Below, one piece after another: positions 33,061-42,054 of a stretch of DNA of 47,017 nt. A model generated the notes under the pieces. It worked only from the letters and a program-made list of their open reading frames with translations. It had not been told where the DNA came from and ran no database searches. The stretch is taken from positions 1 through 47,017 of the forward strand of contig JARYLJ010000012.1 in NCBI GenBank assembly GCA_029907705.1. The letters run 5' to 3'. Position 1 is the stretch's first letter. Each line of letters starts with the position of its first letter. Source of the DNA: Methanomicrobiales archaeon. Its GTDB lineage: Archaea > Halobacteriota > Methanomicrobia > Methanomicrobiales > JACTUA01. Made by a program: the position numbers and the translations under genes.

Positions 33061-33615
33061 ATGCAGCCCCTGTTCGTGGTGAACAATTATGGCCAGTTCA
33101 ATCATCTCATCCTGCGAACATTGAGGGATATGGACCTTGGCGCGGTGATGGTGAAAAATGACACCGAGCCGGTGAAGATAGAGGGCGGTGGCAGGGGGTT
33201 GATCATCGGTGGCGGACCCTCCATGGAGGTGGCGGGTAGATCAGCGGAATACCTTGAACTTGGACTTCCTGTGCTCGGTATCTGCCTTGGCCTGCAGATC
33301 ATCGCGGTCGCGAATGGAGGGTCGGTCAGGAGAGGGAGGGCAGGCGGTTATGGCATGGTCGATATTGATATCTCGGAACATGACGAGATACTGCAGGGCT
33401 ACCCTGAACGCATCCGTGTATGGGCCTCGCATGCAGACGAGGTGACCGATCTACCGTCTGATTTCACAATCCTTGCACATTCCGATATATGCGAGATCGA
33501 AGCGGTTGCGCTGAAAAACAGTAACATCTACGGTGTGCAGTGGCATCCGGAGGTCAGCCATACGGAGAACGGGCGCCTCTTATTCGAGAACTTTGATCGA
33601 ATATGCAGAAATTGA
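33061..33615 (+). CDS. guaAA: GMP synthase glutamine-amidotransferase subunit
   Basis: A 184-residue class I glutaminase that supplies ammonia to GuaAB, which makes GMP from XMP; the two are separate proteins in archaea. The triad is visible: C75 in GICLGLQ, H162 and E164 in GVQWHPEVSHTE. An AT-rich stretch precedes the start. It overlaps the following gene by 13 bases. The ATPase subunit is not in this window. Confidence 0.95.
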   Translation: MQPLFVVNNYGQFNHLILRTLRDMDLGAVMVKNDTEPVKIEGGGRGLIIGGGPSMEVAGRSAEYLELGLPVLGICLGLQIIAVANGGSVRRGRAGGYGMVDIDISEHDEILQGYPERIRVWASHADEVTDLPSDFTILAHSDICEIEAVALKNSNIYGVQWHPEVSHTENGRLLFENFDRICRN

Positions 33616-34145
33616 AGGGCCTTTCAGATGCGATAGCCCGCGTCGGTTTCTCCTGCAGGAATTGCGGGAAATGCTGCCGCTCCGAACCGGGAGAGCCTCT
33701 CATGGTGATGATCTCGCCGCACGAGGTGAGATGCATCATGGAATGGACGGGCCTGGAGTGGGATGAGATCGCCCGGCCGTTCCCTGCCTTCATGGAGGTG
33801 GGCGATGGATCCCTCGTTACATTCGAATGGTGCCTGCGTGAGGAGCGTGGAGAATGCATCTTTCATTCGGAGAGTGGGTGTATCATATATCCTGTCCGCC
33901 CACTGATCTGCAGAACCTACCCCTTCGTCCTCGATGGAAGTCTGGTCGGCGTATCGGATTGCGAGGGCGTGGGATACACGATATCCCCTTTGGAGGCATT
34001 GCATCTCGCAAAATGGCTTTTTATAAGGGAAGGCGAGGAGAGGGAGGAGTCAGAGCGCGTGCGTCAGATATTTGATAAGGGATCCATCCCGCGCTCGGGC
34101 AGATTCGTGATCGATGGCGAGGGAGTGAAGAGGCTGCATGGGTGA
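33603..34145 (+). CDS. YkgJ-family cysteine-cluster protein (putative Zn/Fe chelator)
   Basis: 180 residues. The N-terminal CRNCGKCCR and later CIFHSESGCIIYPVRPLICRTYPF blocks are the signature of the YkgJ/CxxCxxCC family, thought to bind zinc or iron. There is no membrane segment. It overlaps guaAA and the TraB-family gene by 8 bases, so the three are translated together. The role is unknown; the coupling with a purine glutaminase may be coincidental. Confidence 0.88.
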   Translation: MQKLKGLSDAIARVGFSCRNCGKCCRSEPGEPLMVMISPHEVRCIMEWTGLEWDEIARPFPAFMEVGDGSLVTFEWCLREERGECIFHSESGCIIYPVRPLICRTYPFVLDGSLVGVSDCEGVGYTISPLEALHLAKWLFIREGEEREESERVRQIFDKGSIPRSGRFVIDGEGVKRLHG

Positions 34146-35340
34146 GCTTCGCATTATCGGGACCGCCCACGTCTCGAAGAAGAGCGTGGATGAGGTCGAG
34201 GCGGCGTTGGAGGAGTTCAAACCCACGATCGTGGCCGTGGAGCTGGATCCAGCCAGATATCACGCGCTGAAGCAGCAGGAGCAGCAGGGATCGGCACCAT
34301 CCGTTTCGGAGATTCTCAGCGATGGCAACTTCAATCAGCTGCTCGTTCAGTGGCTGCTCGCATACGTTCAGAAGCAGATAGGGATGGACTTCGGGGTCGA
34401 GCCGGGTGCCGAAATGAAGGCGGCAATGGAGGGTGCGGAAAGGCATGGCATTCCTGTCGCACTGATCGATCGGGATATCCGTATCACGTTAGGCAGATTC
34501 TGGAGCTCGATGAGCATCCTGGAGAAGCTGAAGCTCGTATATGCACTTCTTGCCGCATTCTCTGAGAGGGAGCAGATCGATCCGGACCAGCTGGCGAGCG
34601 AAGACATGGTCACCCTTGCGCTCGAGGAGTTCAGGAATTTTTCGCCTGGAGGAGCACGGGCACTCATCGAAGAGAGGGATGCGTACATTGCAAAGGGACT
34701 CATCGATCTTAAAGGCCGATACGATCGTGTTCTTGCGGTGGTGGGGGCCGGGCACGTACCTGGTATCAGGCGCTATCTGGATGATCCTGACAGGATACCA
34801 CCCTTGACAACACTTTCAGAGGTGAAGAGAGGTCTTCCCTGGGCCAGGATACTCGCCGCTCTCTTTCTTCTGCTCTTCGTCATCCTTATTGCCGGAATCG
34901 CCTTTTCCGGCCTCGGTACTGGAGCCCTGTTTCAGGCGATCCTATACTGGGTGGTGATTCACGGATTCTTCGCCGGTATCTTTGCCTTTGCCGCAGGAGC
35001 GCACCCGCTTTCGATCCTTACCGCATGTGCGGTCTCCTGGATGACTGCATTGAATCCCCTGGTTGCTGCCGGCTGGTTCGCGGCGATTGCAGAGGCGAAG
35101 TTGAGAAGGCCAAAAACAGAGGATTTGAAGAGAATAATGGAGGCGGAGGATTTTTCCACGATGAAATGCATACCGCTTTTCCGCGTGGTGCTGGTCGCTG
35201 CCCTCACAAACGTAGGCAGTACCCTTGCGACATTTGTTTATTATTTCACCATATTGCCCCTGCTCGGGATCGATCCGGCAGCCATCCTTATACAGGGGTT
35301 GGGAAACCTCTGGGTGTGGTTGAGCACTTTTCTACCGTGA
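34138..35340 (+). CDS. TraB/PrgY/GumN-family membrane protein
   Basis: 400 residues. The N-terminus GELRIIGTAHVSKKSVDEVEAAL carries the GTAH motif, and VAVELDPARYHAL the second conserved block of TraB/PrgY proteins, with a metalloprotease-like (Tiki) fold suspected. After a helical middle part, a C-terminal module with four to five membrane spans (from about residue 238 on) contains TACAVSWMTALNPLVAAGW. Family proteins act on signalling peptides in bacteria; in archaea the role is unknown. It is the last gene of a three-gene rightward unit. Confidence 0.88.
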   Translation: MGELRIIGTAHVSKKSVDEVEAALEEFKPTIVAVELDPARYHALKQQEQQGSAPSVSEILSDGNFNQLLVQWLLAYVQKQIGMDFGVEPGAEMKAAMEGAERHGIPVALIDRDIRITLGRFWSSMSILEKLKLVYALLAAFSEREQIDPDQLASEDMVTLALEEFRNFSPGGARALIEERDAYIAKGLIDLKGRYDRVLAVVGAGHVPGIRRYLDDPDRIPPLTTLSEVKRGLPWARILAALFLLLFVILIAGIAFSGLGTGALFQAILYWVVIHGFFAGIFAFAAGAHPLSILTACAVSWMTALNPLVAAGWFAAIAEAKLRRPKTEDLKRIMEAEDFSTMKCIPLFRVVLVAALTNVGSTLATFVYYFTILPLLGIDPAAILIQGLGNLWVWLSTFLP

Positions 35341-35617
35341 CGGCAACGATGACCTCCCGATGGCCTATGAAAAAGAGGCAGAATATCCAACCTTCCGCCT
35401 GATTTCTGGATGTTGCCAGGGTGAACGCTTCCATCACCCTTGACCGATCCGTTGATGATGCCGCTGATAAATCCTGCGAAGGATTGAAATTGTGACCACA
35501 ATACTGCCATGGACAGCGACCATGGAAAGGTCGTTCTCAGCTCCGGTTCGTCGTTCATCAGTATCAAAACACGTCCCGGCAGACATGGCGAAGAGATGGT
35601 GGGGGTTTGAAATTGGA
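35341..35617. other. Gap after the TraB-family gene
   Basis: No convincing gene. Short frames on both strands lack family features and disagree in composition. The region ends in the AT-rich TATA-like element at 35618. Confidence 0.4.
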
Positions 35618-35627
35618 ATATTTAAAT
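35618..35627 (+). promoter_or_regulatory. TATA-like palindrome ATATTTAAAT upstream of a structured element
   Basis: The 10-base ATATTTAAAT at 35618-35627 is a good archaeal TATA match. Predicted transcription would begin near 35645, just before two hairpins and with no gene for the next 290 bases. Confidence 0.5.
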
Positions 35628-35654
35628 CACTGCATACCGATTGGGGGATCGAAA

Positions 35655-35722
35655 GGAGCATATCATCGCTCCGAATACCCATATACCGGTCATCGCGATT
35701 CGGGAGAGCCGATAGTTACCGG
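35655..35722 (+). ncRNA. Candidate structured small RNA or leader (two adjacent hairpins)
   Basis: GGAGC (35655-35659) pairs with GCTCC (35668-35672). CCGGT (35686-35690) pairs with ACCGG (35718-35722), with inner TCGG (35700-35703) against CCGA (35709-35712). They lie immediately after the predicted start of transcription from the TATA element. It might be a small RNA or a long 5' leader of the nitroreductase gene at 35935. Compensatory changes were not available to test. Confidence 0.35.
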
Positions 35723-35934
35723 AGTTTCAAGCTTCGGAGATTCTCATACCTGAATGATGTTCTATCTGATATCCGGCTTGAAGTCAGCATGTCAATCTCC
35801 AACGATTATTGCGAACCACCCGGGTGCTTGATCCGATGCCAGAAATTTATCTTGCAGAGTGGCCCTTATATTCGCACATTCGCTCCCCTGCCGGTTCCGC
35901 AAGCCATATCACTCCATCTGGTACATCTTCAATC

Positions 35935-36438
35935 ATGAACATTGCAATCACAGTGATAAAATCGAGAAGAAGTGTGAGAAAATTCAAGGATACTCCCATT
36001 CCGGAGGAGGTGGTCAGAAACGCAATCGAATGCGCACTTCTTGCACCGACGGCAAGGAACGAGCAGCCATGGCTGATTGGAAAGATCACTGATCCAGCGC
36101 TGTTGAAAAAGATCGCAGCGCTGACAGACAACGGCCGGTTCATTGCCGATTGCCGGATCTGTTTCACCGTCTTTGGAAAAAAGGATGCAAAGTATTGCCT
36201 TGAAGACTGCTCCGCAGCCACGACGCAGCTGATACTGGGCCTGTGGGCATATGGTGTGGGCTCCTGCTGGGTTGCGGGGGACAAAAAACCGTATGCGGAG
36301 GACGTGAGAAGGCTGCTGAACGTACCGGAAGATTACAAACTGATCTCGATGGTGGCAGCAGGTTATCCGGCGGATGTCCCGGTCGTAAAGAAGAAGGATG
36401 CAAAAGAGACGACATTTTCTGAGAGGTACTCATCCTGA
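35935..36438 (+). CDS. Nitroreductase-family flavoprotein
   Basis: About 167 residues from the ATG at 35935 (MNIAITVIKSRRSVRKFKD). The RRSVRKFKD opening and the NEQPW region bind FMN in this family. DCSAATTQLILGLWAYGVGSCWV is the second core block. It is short but complete for the small FMN nitroreductase/putative oxidoreductase class. Substrates cannot be read from the sequence; in methanogens such proteins may act on quinones, nitro compounds or F420-related redox partners. It is convergent with the DUF2115 gene, whose end overlaps by 9 bases. Confidence 0.85.
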   Translation: MNIAITVIKSRRSVRKFKDTPIPEEVVRNAIECALLAPTARNEQPWLIGKITDPALLKKIAALTDNGRFIADCRICFTVFGKKDAKYCLEDCSAATTQLILGLWAYGVGSCWVAGDKKPYAEDVRRLLNVPEDYKLISMVAAGYPADVPVVKKKDAKETTFSERYSS

Positions 36439-36996
36439 ATTCTCCTGCTTTGCCGGACAGAATCTGCAAATGGCATACTCTACATCGCCCTCCTTTTCCT
36501 TTACCGGGCAGTAATAGGTCCCATTCTTCTCCCTCACCTTGAGTCCGCCGGGAAATGGCGTTCCCACCGGGTGGGCAGGCATATGAAGCACGAAAATGAG
36601 AAAGGCGGTGAGAATAAAATGTAATAACTGAAATCTCGGGTGAATGGGCGAGGGACCATTCAGGCAGGCCTGTTCGATCATGTCGCAGTATGACCTGAAA
36701 GAGGGATCGAGCGGTCCTTGAAACTCGATCCCACTTTGGCACATCGTCAGGATCATATGATGAGTACCGAAGATCTGTTCAATCAATTTTGGATAAAGAC
36801 GATCGCGATATGATCTGGGCAGGTACATCAGCTCTCTTTCCACCGCACCCCGGAGCAGCTGGAGATCCTGAAGGGTATAGCGACGGACTATACGGTGGAT
36901 TCTCTCGATGAGCTCCTGCCTCGTGCCTGCACTTCTGAGCAGTTCGCAGAGGTCGGGTATCTCGCTCACACCTATCCTTCCATCAGCACTGCTCAC
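36430..36996 (-). CDS. DUF2115/UPF0305-family methanogen protein
   Basis: 188 residues, mostly helical. The late part reads HPVGTPFPGGLKVREKNGTYYCPVKE, then YAICRFCPAKQ, with three Cys positioned as in the DUF2115 family, which is almost limited to methanogens. One hydrophobic stretch (LLHFILTAFLIFVLHMPA) could be buried or membrane-facing. A metal- or Fe-S-binding site is plausible but not proven. It is divergent from the HPS/RraA fusion across 264 bases. Confidence 0.85.
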   Translation of the reverse strand: MSSADGRIGVSEIPDLCELLRSAGTRQELIERIHRIVRRYTLQDLQLLRGAVERELMYLPRSYRDRLYPKLIEQIFGTHHMILTMCQSGIEFQGPLDPSFRSYCDMIEQACLNGPSPIHPRFQLLHFILTAFLIFVLHMPAHPVGTPFPGGLKVREKNGTYYCPVKEKEGDVEYAICRFCPAKQENSG

Positions 36997-37107
36997 CGCC
37001 GAACATCCCCCTGTTAATTTTCCTATCTGTCGAGTCTAAATCGTTGGCCTTGGAAACTCACTGCACCGGCTTATCCATTTAGACACAGAATCCCTTCTAA
37101 CCTGCAC

Positions 37108-37214
37108 CATCGATCGTCATTGGAGTTATGGCCGGATCTGAGAGTGTCGTGCGGTATTTATCCTTTCATCGATTTGGATTGTCATCATCGATACTCTCTA
37201 TGAAACCCATCGAT
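37108..37214 (+). repeat. Four CATCGAT repeats in the HPS/RraA upstream region
   Basis: CATCGAT occurs at 37108-37114, 37167-37173, 37186-37192 and 37208-37214. The last three are spaced 19-22 bases apart. They lie between DUF2115 and the HPS/RraA gene and could be sites for one regulator. TACATACATAC is found just before the gene start (37239-37249). Confidence 0.4.
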
Positions 37215-37260
37215 GAACCGGTAGGGCAGTTAGAAGAGTACATACATACAATCATGAAAT

Positions 37261-38547
37261 ATGGACCGTCCTGTACTGCAGGTGGCGCTCGATCTCCTGG
37301 AGCTTCCGCGCGCCCTCCAGATCGCAGAGGAGGCATTGACGGGTGGAGTGGACTGGCTCGAGGCAGGAACTCCATTGATCAAGAGCGAGGGGATGGCGGC
37401 GATCACTGCATTGAGAAAACGATTTCCAGACCGTGTGATTGTGGCGGATATGAAAGTGGCGGATACGGGTGCCCTCGAGATAGAGATGGCAGCGAAGGCG
37501 GGTGCCTCGGTGGTGACGGTCCTGAGCAATGCAGATGATGCGGTGATTCTCGAGTCTGTGAGAGCGGCAAGGTTGTATGGGGTCAAAATCATGGTCGATC
37601 TCATCAATGAGAAGAACCCGGTGAAGAGGGGCCTGGAACTCGAGGGGATGGGCATCGATTACCTGATTGCACATACAGGCATCGATCAGCAGATGATGGG
37701 CGCAGATACCCTTTCACCGCTGGGTGAACTCAGGAAAGCGATCTCCATTCCCATGGCGGTCGCCGGCGGCCTGAACGCGGAGATGGCAGCCAACGCGGTG
37801 AGAATGGGGGCGAATATCGTCATAGTCGGAAGTTCGATCACCAGATCATCGGATGTCACAGGCTCTGCGGCTAGGATCCGTCGGGCGATGGAGGCGATCG
37901 AGCCTCCGGAAGTACCGCGTTTAACTCTGAACGAAGAGATCAGGAGCCGGCTGGAACAGGTCTCCACCCCGAACATCTCCGATGCGATGCACAGAAAGGG
38001 AGCGATGACCGGGTTATTCCCCATATGCAGGGGCATGAAGATGATAGGCCCTGCGGTCACCGTGCAGACGTTCGCAGGCGACTGGGCGAAGCCGGTGGAG
38101 GCCATCGACCTCGCAGGCAGAGGGGAGGTGATCGTGATCAATAACGATGCCGGTGTCCATGTCGCCCCGTGGGGAGGACTTGCCACACTCAGCTGCACGA
38201 ACAGGGGTCTGGCAGGGGTGGTGATCGATGGCGCTGTGCGGGACGCCGAGGAGATCAGGAGAATCGGGTTCCCGGTCTATGCGAGGGCGATTGTCCCGAA
38301 CGCCGGGGAGCCGAAGGGTTTCGGAGAGATCAACACGGAGATCACCTGCTGCGGTCAGATCGTGAAACCAGGCGACTGGATCGTCGGTGATGACAATGGT
38401 GTGGTGGTCATTCCGGCTGAACGCGCCTATGAGGTTGCCCGTCGTGCGATGGAGGTGAAGAGAAACGAGGATAGAATAAAGGAAGAGATCAGGAGGGGAG
38501 GCACACTCGCGAAGATCATGGATCTCCTGAAATGGGAGAAGAAATAA
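37261..38547 (+). CDS. Fused 3-hexulose-6-phosphate synthase and RraA-like domain
   Basis: 428 residues. Residues about 1-210 are a (beta/alpha)8 barrel of the hexulose-phosphate synthase class ([31 protein letters not shown], late [10 protein letters not shown]). That enzyme links ribulose 5-phosphate and formaldehyde. In archaea it runs backward to make pentose phosphates and release formaldehyde for C1 carriers. From about 218 the domain is RraA-like ([48 protein letters not shown]), a family that includes RNase E regulators and also 4-hydroxy-4-methyl-2-oxoglutarate aldolases. The fusion is a known archaeal arrangement. The second domain's job is open. It converges with the ACT gene, 2 bases apart. 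Confidence 0.9.
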   Translation: MDRPVLQVALDLLELPRALQIAEEALTGGVDWLEAGTPLIKSEGMAAITALRKRFPDRVIVADMKVADTGALEIEMAAKAGASVVTVLSNADDAVILESVRAARLYGVKIMVDLINEKNPVKRGLELEGMGIDYLIAHTGIDQQMMGADTLSPLGELRKAISIPMAVAGGLNAEMAANAVRMGANIVIVGSSITRSSDVTGSAARIRRAMEAIEPPEVPRLTLNEEIRSRLEQVSTPNISDAMHRKGAMTGLFPICRGMKMIGPAVTVQTFAGDWAKPVEAIDLAGRGEVIVINNDAGVHVAPWGGLATLSCTNRGLAGVVIDGAVRDAEEIRRIGFPVYARAIVPNAGEPKGFGEINTEITCCGQIVKPGDWIVGDDNGVVVIPAERAYEVARRAMEVKRNEDRIKEEIRRGGTLAKIMDLLKWEKK

Positions 38548-38549
38548 AT

Positions 38550-38987
38550 TTATTTGAAGAACGAACTCTCCATCAAAGTAACGTTTCTTTTAAGAAGCGT
38601 GGCGATTGCATCCCTTGCATTGTTCACTCTGAGGATCAGTACAGCCGCATCCTTTCCGGTGTAGGCATATGCATACTCGATATTGATGTTGGCATCGCCC
38701 AGGATCCTGGCGATCTCGTACAGACCTCCCGGCTCGTCCCTCATCCGGACCGCAATCACGTCGGTGAACGACACCATGAATCCCATATCCGTCAGCTTGT
38801 GATATGCCCGCTCGGAATGATCCACCAGTGCCCTCACCACGCCAAAACCATCGGCTTCCGCAATGCTGAATGCCAGAATATTGATCCGCTCCTCCTGCAT
38901 CGCCTGCGCAATGGCTGCAAGCCTGCCCGGCCGGTTCTCCGAAAAGATGGAGATCTGCTTGATCAGGTAATGTTCTATCTGATTCAT
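38550..38987 (-). CDS. Tandem-ACT-domain protein linked to PaaK ligases
   Basis: A 145-residue protein made of two ACT domains: QISIFSENRPGRLAAIAQAM (about residues 10-29) and VIAVRMRDEPGGLYEIARIL (about 77-96), each with the ligand-loop Gly. ACT domains bind amino acids to control partner enzymes. It overlaps the end of the first PaaK gene by 4 bases, so it likely regulates those ligases. This arrangement is common in archaea and bacteria near aryl-acid ligases or indolepyruvate oxidoreductase genes. Confidence 0.85.
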   Translation of the reverse strand: MNQIEHYLIKQISIFSENRPGRLAAIAQAMQEERINILAFSIAEADGFGVVRALVDHSERAYHKLTDMGFMVSFTDVIAVRMRDEPGGLYEIARILGDANINIEYAYAYTGKDAAVLILRVNNARDAIATLLKRNVTLMESSFFK

Positions 38988-40285
38988 AATTTTCTCCTGT
39001 CCACCACGCGTTTTGCTTTACCCTCGAACCTCGGCAGAGTACCTGGTTCGACAAGTTCCACCTCTGCATTGACGAGAAGTGCACTCTGGAGCCTCTCGGC
39101 TACCTTCTTCCTGATATTCATCAGATCCTTGATGCGATCACTGAATGCCTCGTGAGTCAGCTCGACCCTGACGAGGAGCGAATCCAGCTCCGCTTTTCTG
39201 TCCACCACGATCTGAAACTCACGCCCGACCTCCGGTATTCCCATCAGGGTATGTTCTATCTGCGAGGGGAAGACATTGATACCCCTGATAATCAGCATAT
39301 CGTCGACCCTTCCCTCGATCCTGGTGATGCGGGGATGAGTCCTTCCACAGGCACAGACATCATCCCTCATGGTGGTGATATCCCCGATGCGGAATCTCAC
39401 GATGGGAAGGGCCTCCTTCTGAAGAACGGTCATGGTGAGCTCCCCCCTCTCGCCAGCGGGTAGAGGGGCATTCGTTTCTGGGTCGATGATCTCCACGAGG
39501 GCGAGATCGCCCCATATATGGATCCCCTGCTGCTCGTGGCATTCGGTGAACAGGGGACCATAGAGTTCGCTCGTACCATAAATGTCATATGCCTTCACAC
39601 CGAGCCACTCCTGGATCCTGTTCCTCATCCTCTCGGACCATGGTTCAGCACCCAGTATCGCCGCCCTCAGCCTGGTATCATTCTTGATGCTCACCCCCAT
39701 CTTCTCCGCCACCTCGCCGATATGCAGAAGGTACGACGGGGTGCAGGCGATCGCGGTGGCTTTCAGATCCATCATCAGCTCGATCTGCCTCTCCGTATTT
39801 CCTGTACTCGTCGGAATGACCGTCGCACCGATCCTCTCCGCGCCGTAATGCAGTCCCAGTCCGCCGGTGAATAACCCGTATCCATAACTCACCTGTATCA
39901 CATCGCCTCTTCCGAGGCCGCAGGAGACGAGTGCACGGGCAAGAGAGTTCGTCCAGTTCTCGATATCCCTCTGTGTATATCCAACCACGGTGGGTTTGCC
40001 CGTCGTCCCGCTGGAGACGTGATAGCGGACGAGTTCCTCCTGCGGGACGGTGAATAGCCGATCTGGATAGTGGTCCCTGAGATCTGATTTGTACATGAAG
40101 GGCAGTTTCTGCACATCCTCCAGGGTCCTGATGTCGTCAGGATGCACCCCTGCTTCCTTCATCCGCCTGTGGTAAAAATCGGAGAGACTGTACAATTTAT
40201 AGACGAGTGTCTTGAGCAGCCGGTACTGCAGCCTGTGAAGCTCCTCCTTCGGTATCTCCTCTATACGGGGATCCCAGCATTTCAT
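38984..40285 (-). CDS. Phenylacetate-CoA ligase family enzyme 1 (PaaK-like)
   Basis: A 433-residue AMP-forming acyl-CoA ligase of the PaaK class, smaller than the ANL average. The P-loop-like SSGTTGKP is at residues 91-98, followed by YGYGLFTGGLGLHYGAERIG and a DIYGTSELYGPLF acyl-adenylate block. The C-terminal RITRIEGRVDDMLIIRGINVFPSQIEHTL is typical. PaaK-type ligases of methanogens activate aryl acetates for re-synthesis of aromatic amino acids by indolepyruvate/phenylpyruvate oxidoreductase. It is a paralogue of the next gene, with which it overlaps by 4 bases. Confidence 0.9.
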   Translation of the reverse strand: MKCWDPRIEEIPKEELHRLQYRLLKTLVYKLYSLSDFYHRRMKEAGVHPDDIRTLEDVQKLPFMYKSDLRDHYPDRLFTVPQEELVRYHVSSGTTGKPTVVGYTQRDIENWTNSLARALVSCGLGRGDVIQVSYGYGLFTGGLGLHYGAERIGATVIPTSTGNTERQIELMMDLKATAIACTPSYLLHIGEVAEKMGVSIKNDTRLRAAILGAEPWSERMRNRIQEWLGVKAYDIYGTSELYGPLFTECHEQQGIHIWGDLALVEIIDPETNAPLPAGERGELTMTVLQKEALPIVRFRIGDITTMRDDVCACGRTHPRITRIEGRVDDMLIIRGINVFPSQIEHTLMGIPEVGREFQIVVDRKAELDSLLVRVELTHEAFSDRIKDLMNIRKKVAERLQSALLVNAEVELVEPGTLPRFEGKAKRVVDRRKL

Positions 40286-41574
40286 AACTTCGATTCCCTC
40301 CTGTCGATCACACGCCTCGCCTTCCCCTCGAATCTCGGCAGCGAACCGGGTTCCACAAGCCTCACGTTGGTTCTCAGGCCCAGCACATCCTTCAGTGCAT
40401 CGGTGATTCTATGTTGAATCTTCGAGAGATCCTCGAGTTCGCCATGGAAATATTCCTTTTTCATCTCAACCTCGATTGTCATTTCATCCAGATATTTGAT
40501 TCGATCTATGTAGACCATGAACTGCTCCCCCACCTCGGGGAGCGATCTCAGCACATGCTCGATCTGAGAGGGAAAGACGTTGATGCCCCTGATGACCAGC
40601 ATATCATCACTCCTTCCGGTGATTCTGCCAATCTTCTGCCCCCTCCCGCAGGCACAACCATCGGCCATCAACTTCGTGATGTCGCCCGTCCTGTACCTGA
40701 TCAGGGGCATCGCCTCCTTGACGAGTGGTGTGATCACCATCTCACCACTCTCCCCTTCGCCGAGCCTCTCTCCTGTCGCAGGGTCGATGATCTCCACGAG
40801 ATACATATCATGCCAGATATGGAGGCCATCCCCCTCCGGACACTCGAACGCCACACCCGGCCCATACATCTCCGACAGGCCGTATGAATCGAATGCGGTC
40901 AGCTTCAGCCGTCGCTCGAGTTCACGCCTCATCGCCTCACTCCAGGCCTCCGCTCCGAATATTCCAAACTTGAGTGTCGGGAGCTCCACTCCTATTTCTT
41001 CCGCGACTTCAGCAATGTGCAGCGCATAACTGGGGGTGCAATGGATGGAAGTGACCCCGAAGTCATTGATCATCTCTATCTGCCTCTTTGTATTGCCTGT
41101 TGCGCTGGGAATGACCGTCAGACCGATCTTCTCCGCCCCGTAATGAAAACCAAGACCGCCCGTAAAGAGTCCGTAATTCACCATATTCTGGAATACGTCC
41201 CCCTCCTTCAGACCGATCATCGTCATGTTTCTGGCGATCAGCTCCGACCAGTTCTCCAGATCCCTTCTCGTGTAACCGACCACGGTCGGCTTTCCCGTGG
41301 TACCCGAGGTGGTATGTATTCTGATTACACGATTCAGCGGCACGGAGAAGAATCCAAATGGATAACCCTCCCTGAGATCCCCTTTCACTGTAAAGGGAAG
41401 CTTCCCGATATCATCGATGCTCCTTACGTCCGAGGGAGTGATCCCTGCATTATTCAACCTTTTTCTGTAGAAAGGGACCTTCGACGCCTGGGCGATGGTC
41501 CAACTCAGGCGCTTCAGCTGCAACCGGGTGAGTTCATCGCCCTTCAGTGTCTCCATTTTTCTGTTCCAGAACAT
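40282..41574 (-). CDS. Phenylacetate-CoA ligase family enzyme 2 (PaaK-like)
   Basis: A 430-residue paralogue of the downstream ligase, with TSGTTGKP at residues 89-96, NYGLFTGGLGFHYGAEKIGL, and the same SDDMLVIRGINVFPSQIEHVL block near the C-terminus. The two copies agree closely across the core but differ in the acid-binding region, so they may activate different aryl acids. It heads the leftward operon PaaK2-PaaK1-ACT. The 480 bases upstream have no gene and lead to the Cas1 homolog, which reads away. Confidence 0.9.
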   Translation of the reverse strand: MFWNRKMETLKGDELTRLQLKRLSWTIAQASKVPFYRKRLNNAGITPSDVRSIDDIGKLPFTVKGDLREGYPFGFFSVPLNRVIRIHTTSGTTGKPTVVGYTRRDLENWSELIARNMTMIGLKEGDVFQNMVNYGLFTGGLGFHYGAEKIGLTVIPSATGNTKRQIEMINDFGVTSIHCTPSYALHIAEVAEEIGVELPTLKFGIFGAEAWSEAMRRELERRLKLTAFDSYGLSEMYGPGVAFECPEGDGLHIWHDMYLVEIIDPATGERLGEGESGEMVITPLVKEAMPLIRYRTGDITKLMADGCACGRGQKIGRITGRSDDMLVIRGINVFPSQIEHVLRSLPEVGEQFMVYIDRIKYLDEMTIEVEMKKEYFHGELEDLSKIQHRITDALKDVLGLRTNVRLVEPGSLPRFEGKARRVIDRRESKL

Positions 41575-42054
41575 ATCAGCACTCCGTTCAAATCGAGATG
41601 GGGGACTTCATGTGCCTTCTCCTGCGAGTATGGCTCCAATACATCCACTGTGATTCGTGATCCCACCTACTTCTGCACCATCGGGAAAAAAGTTTGTCAG
41701 TTGGCCCGGAAAAAATTGCTGATAGAAAGAAAGCGTAAAGAGAATTCAATTTCTCACGTAATAAGCGCCACCAGGCAATATTAATGCAGTGTTCCGCCAC
41801 CTGCCCCGGATAATGCACCATAATGAAGTGAGCCGAAGAAAGAGGGGCTGAGCGAGACGAAGCCATATGGGGCGTTCAGGGATGTGTCCATGCCATGCAC
41901 ATTCGGAGGGTCTTATATTGTGACATCACATGAATGTTTACCTTTAAAATCGTTGAGCGCGTCATCGGTCATCCCGTGCCACGGTTAGCGGTGATAAATC
42001 TGCAGATTATTTATCGAATGGCTTCGAAAGTATCAGTCAGGATCTTTTCATAAA
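41575..42054. other. 480-base gap between PaaK2 and solo cas1
   Basis: There is no gene of good quality; the short open frames have neither family features nor a ribosome-binding site. AT-rich elements appear near 41910-41918 (CTTATATTG) and 41939-41950. An inverted-repeat element at 41993-42015 is described separately. No CRISPR-like repeats are present here. Confidence 0.5.
41993..42015. promoter_or_regulatory. Inverted-repeat element 40 bases before the solo cas1 start
   Basis: GATAAATC-TGCA-GATTATTTATC contains the perfect 12-base palindrome AATCTGCAGATT, flanked by GATAAAT on one side and ATTTATC on the other with a 3-base offset. The position (about 62-40 bases before the ATG at 42055) overlaps where the promoter is expected. 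It is a candidate operator or RNA hairpin for this gene. Confidence 0.45.

Noticed and set aside
37128-37538. Small plus-strand frame ahead of the HPS/RraA fusion
   Set aside because: It overlaps the start of the fusion in another frame, and its composition is that of a shadow.
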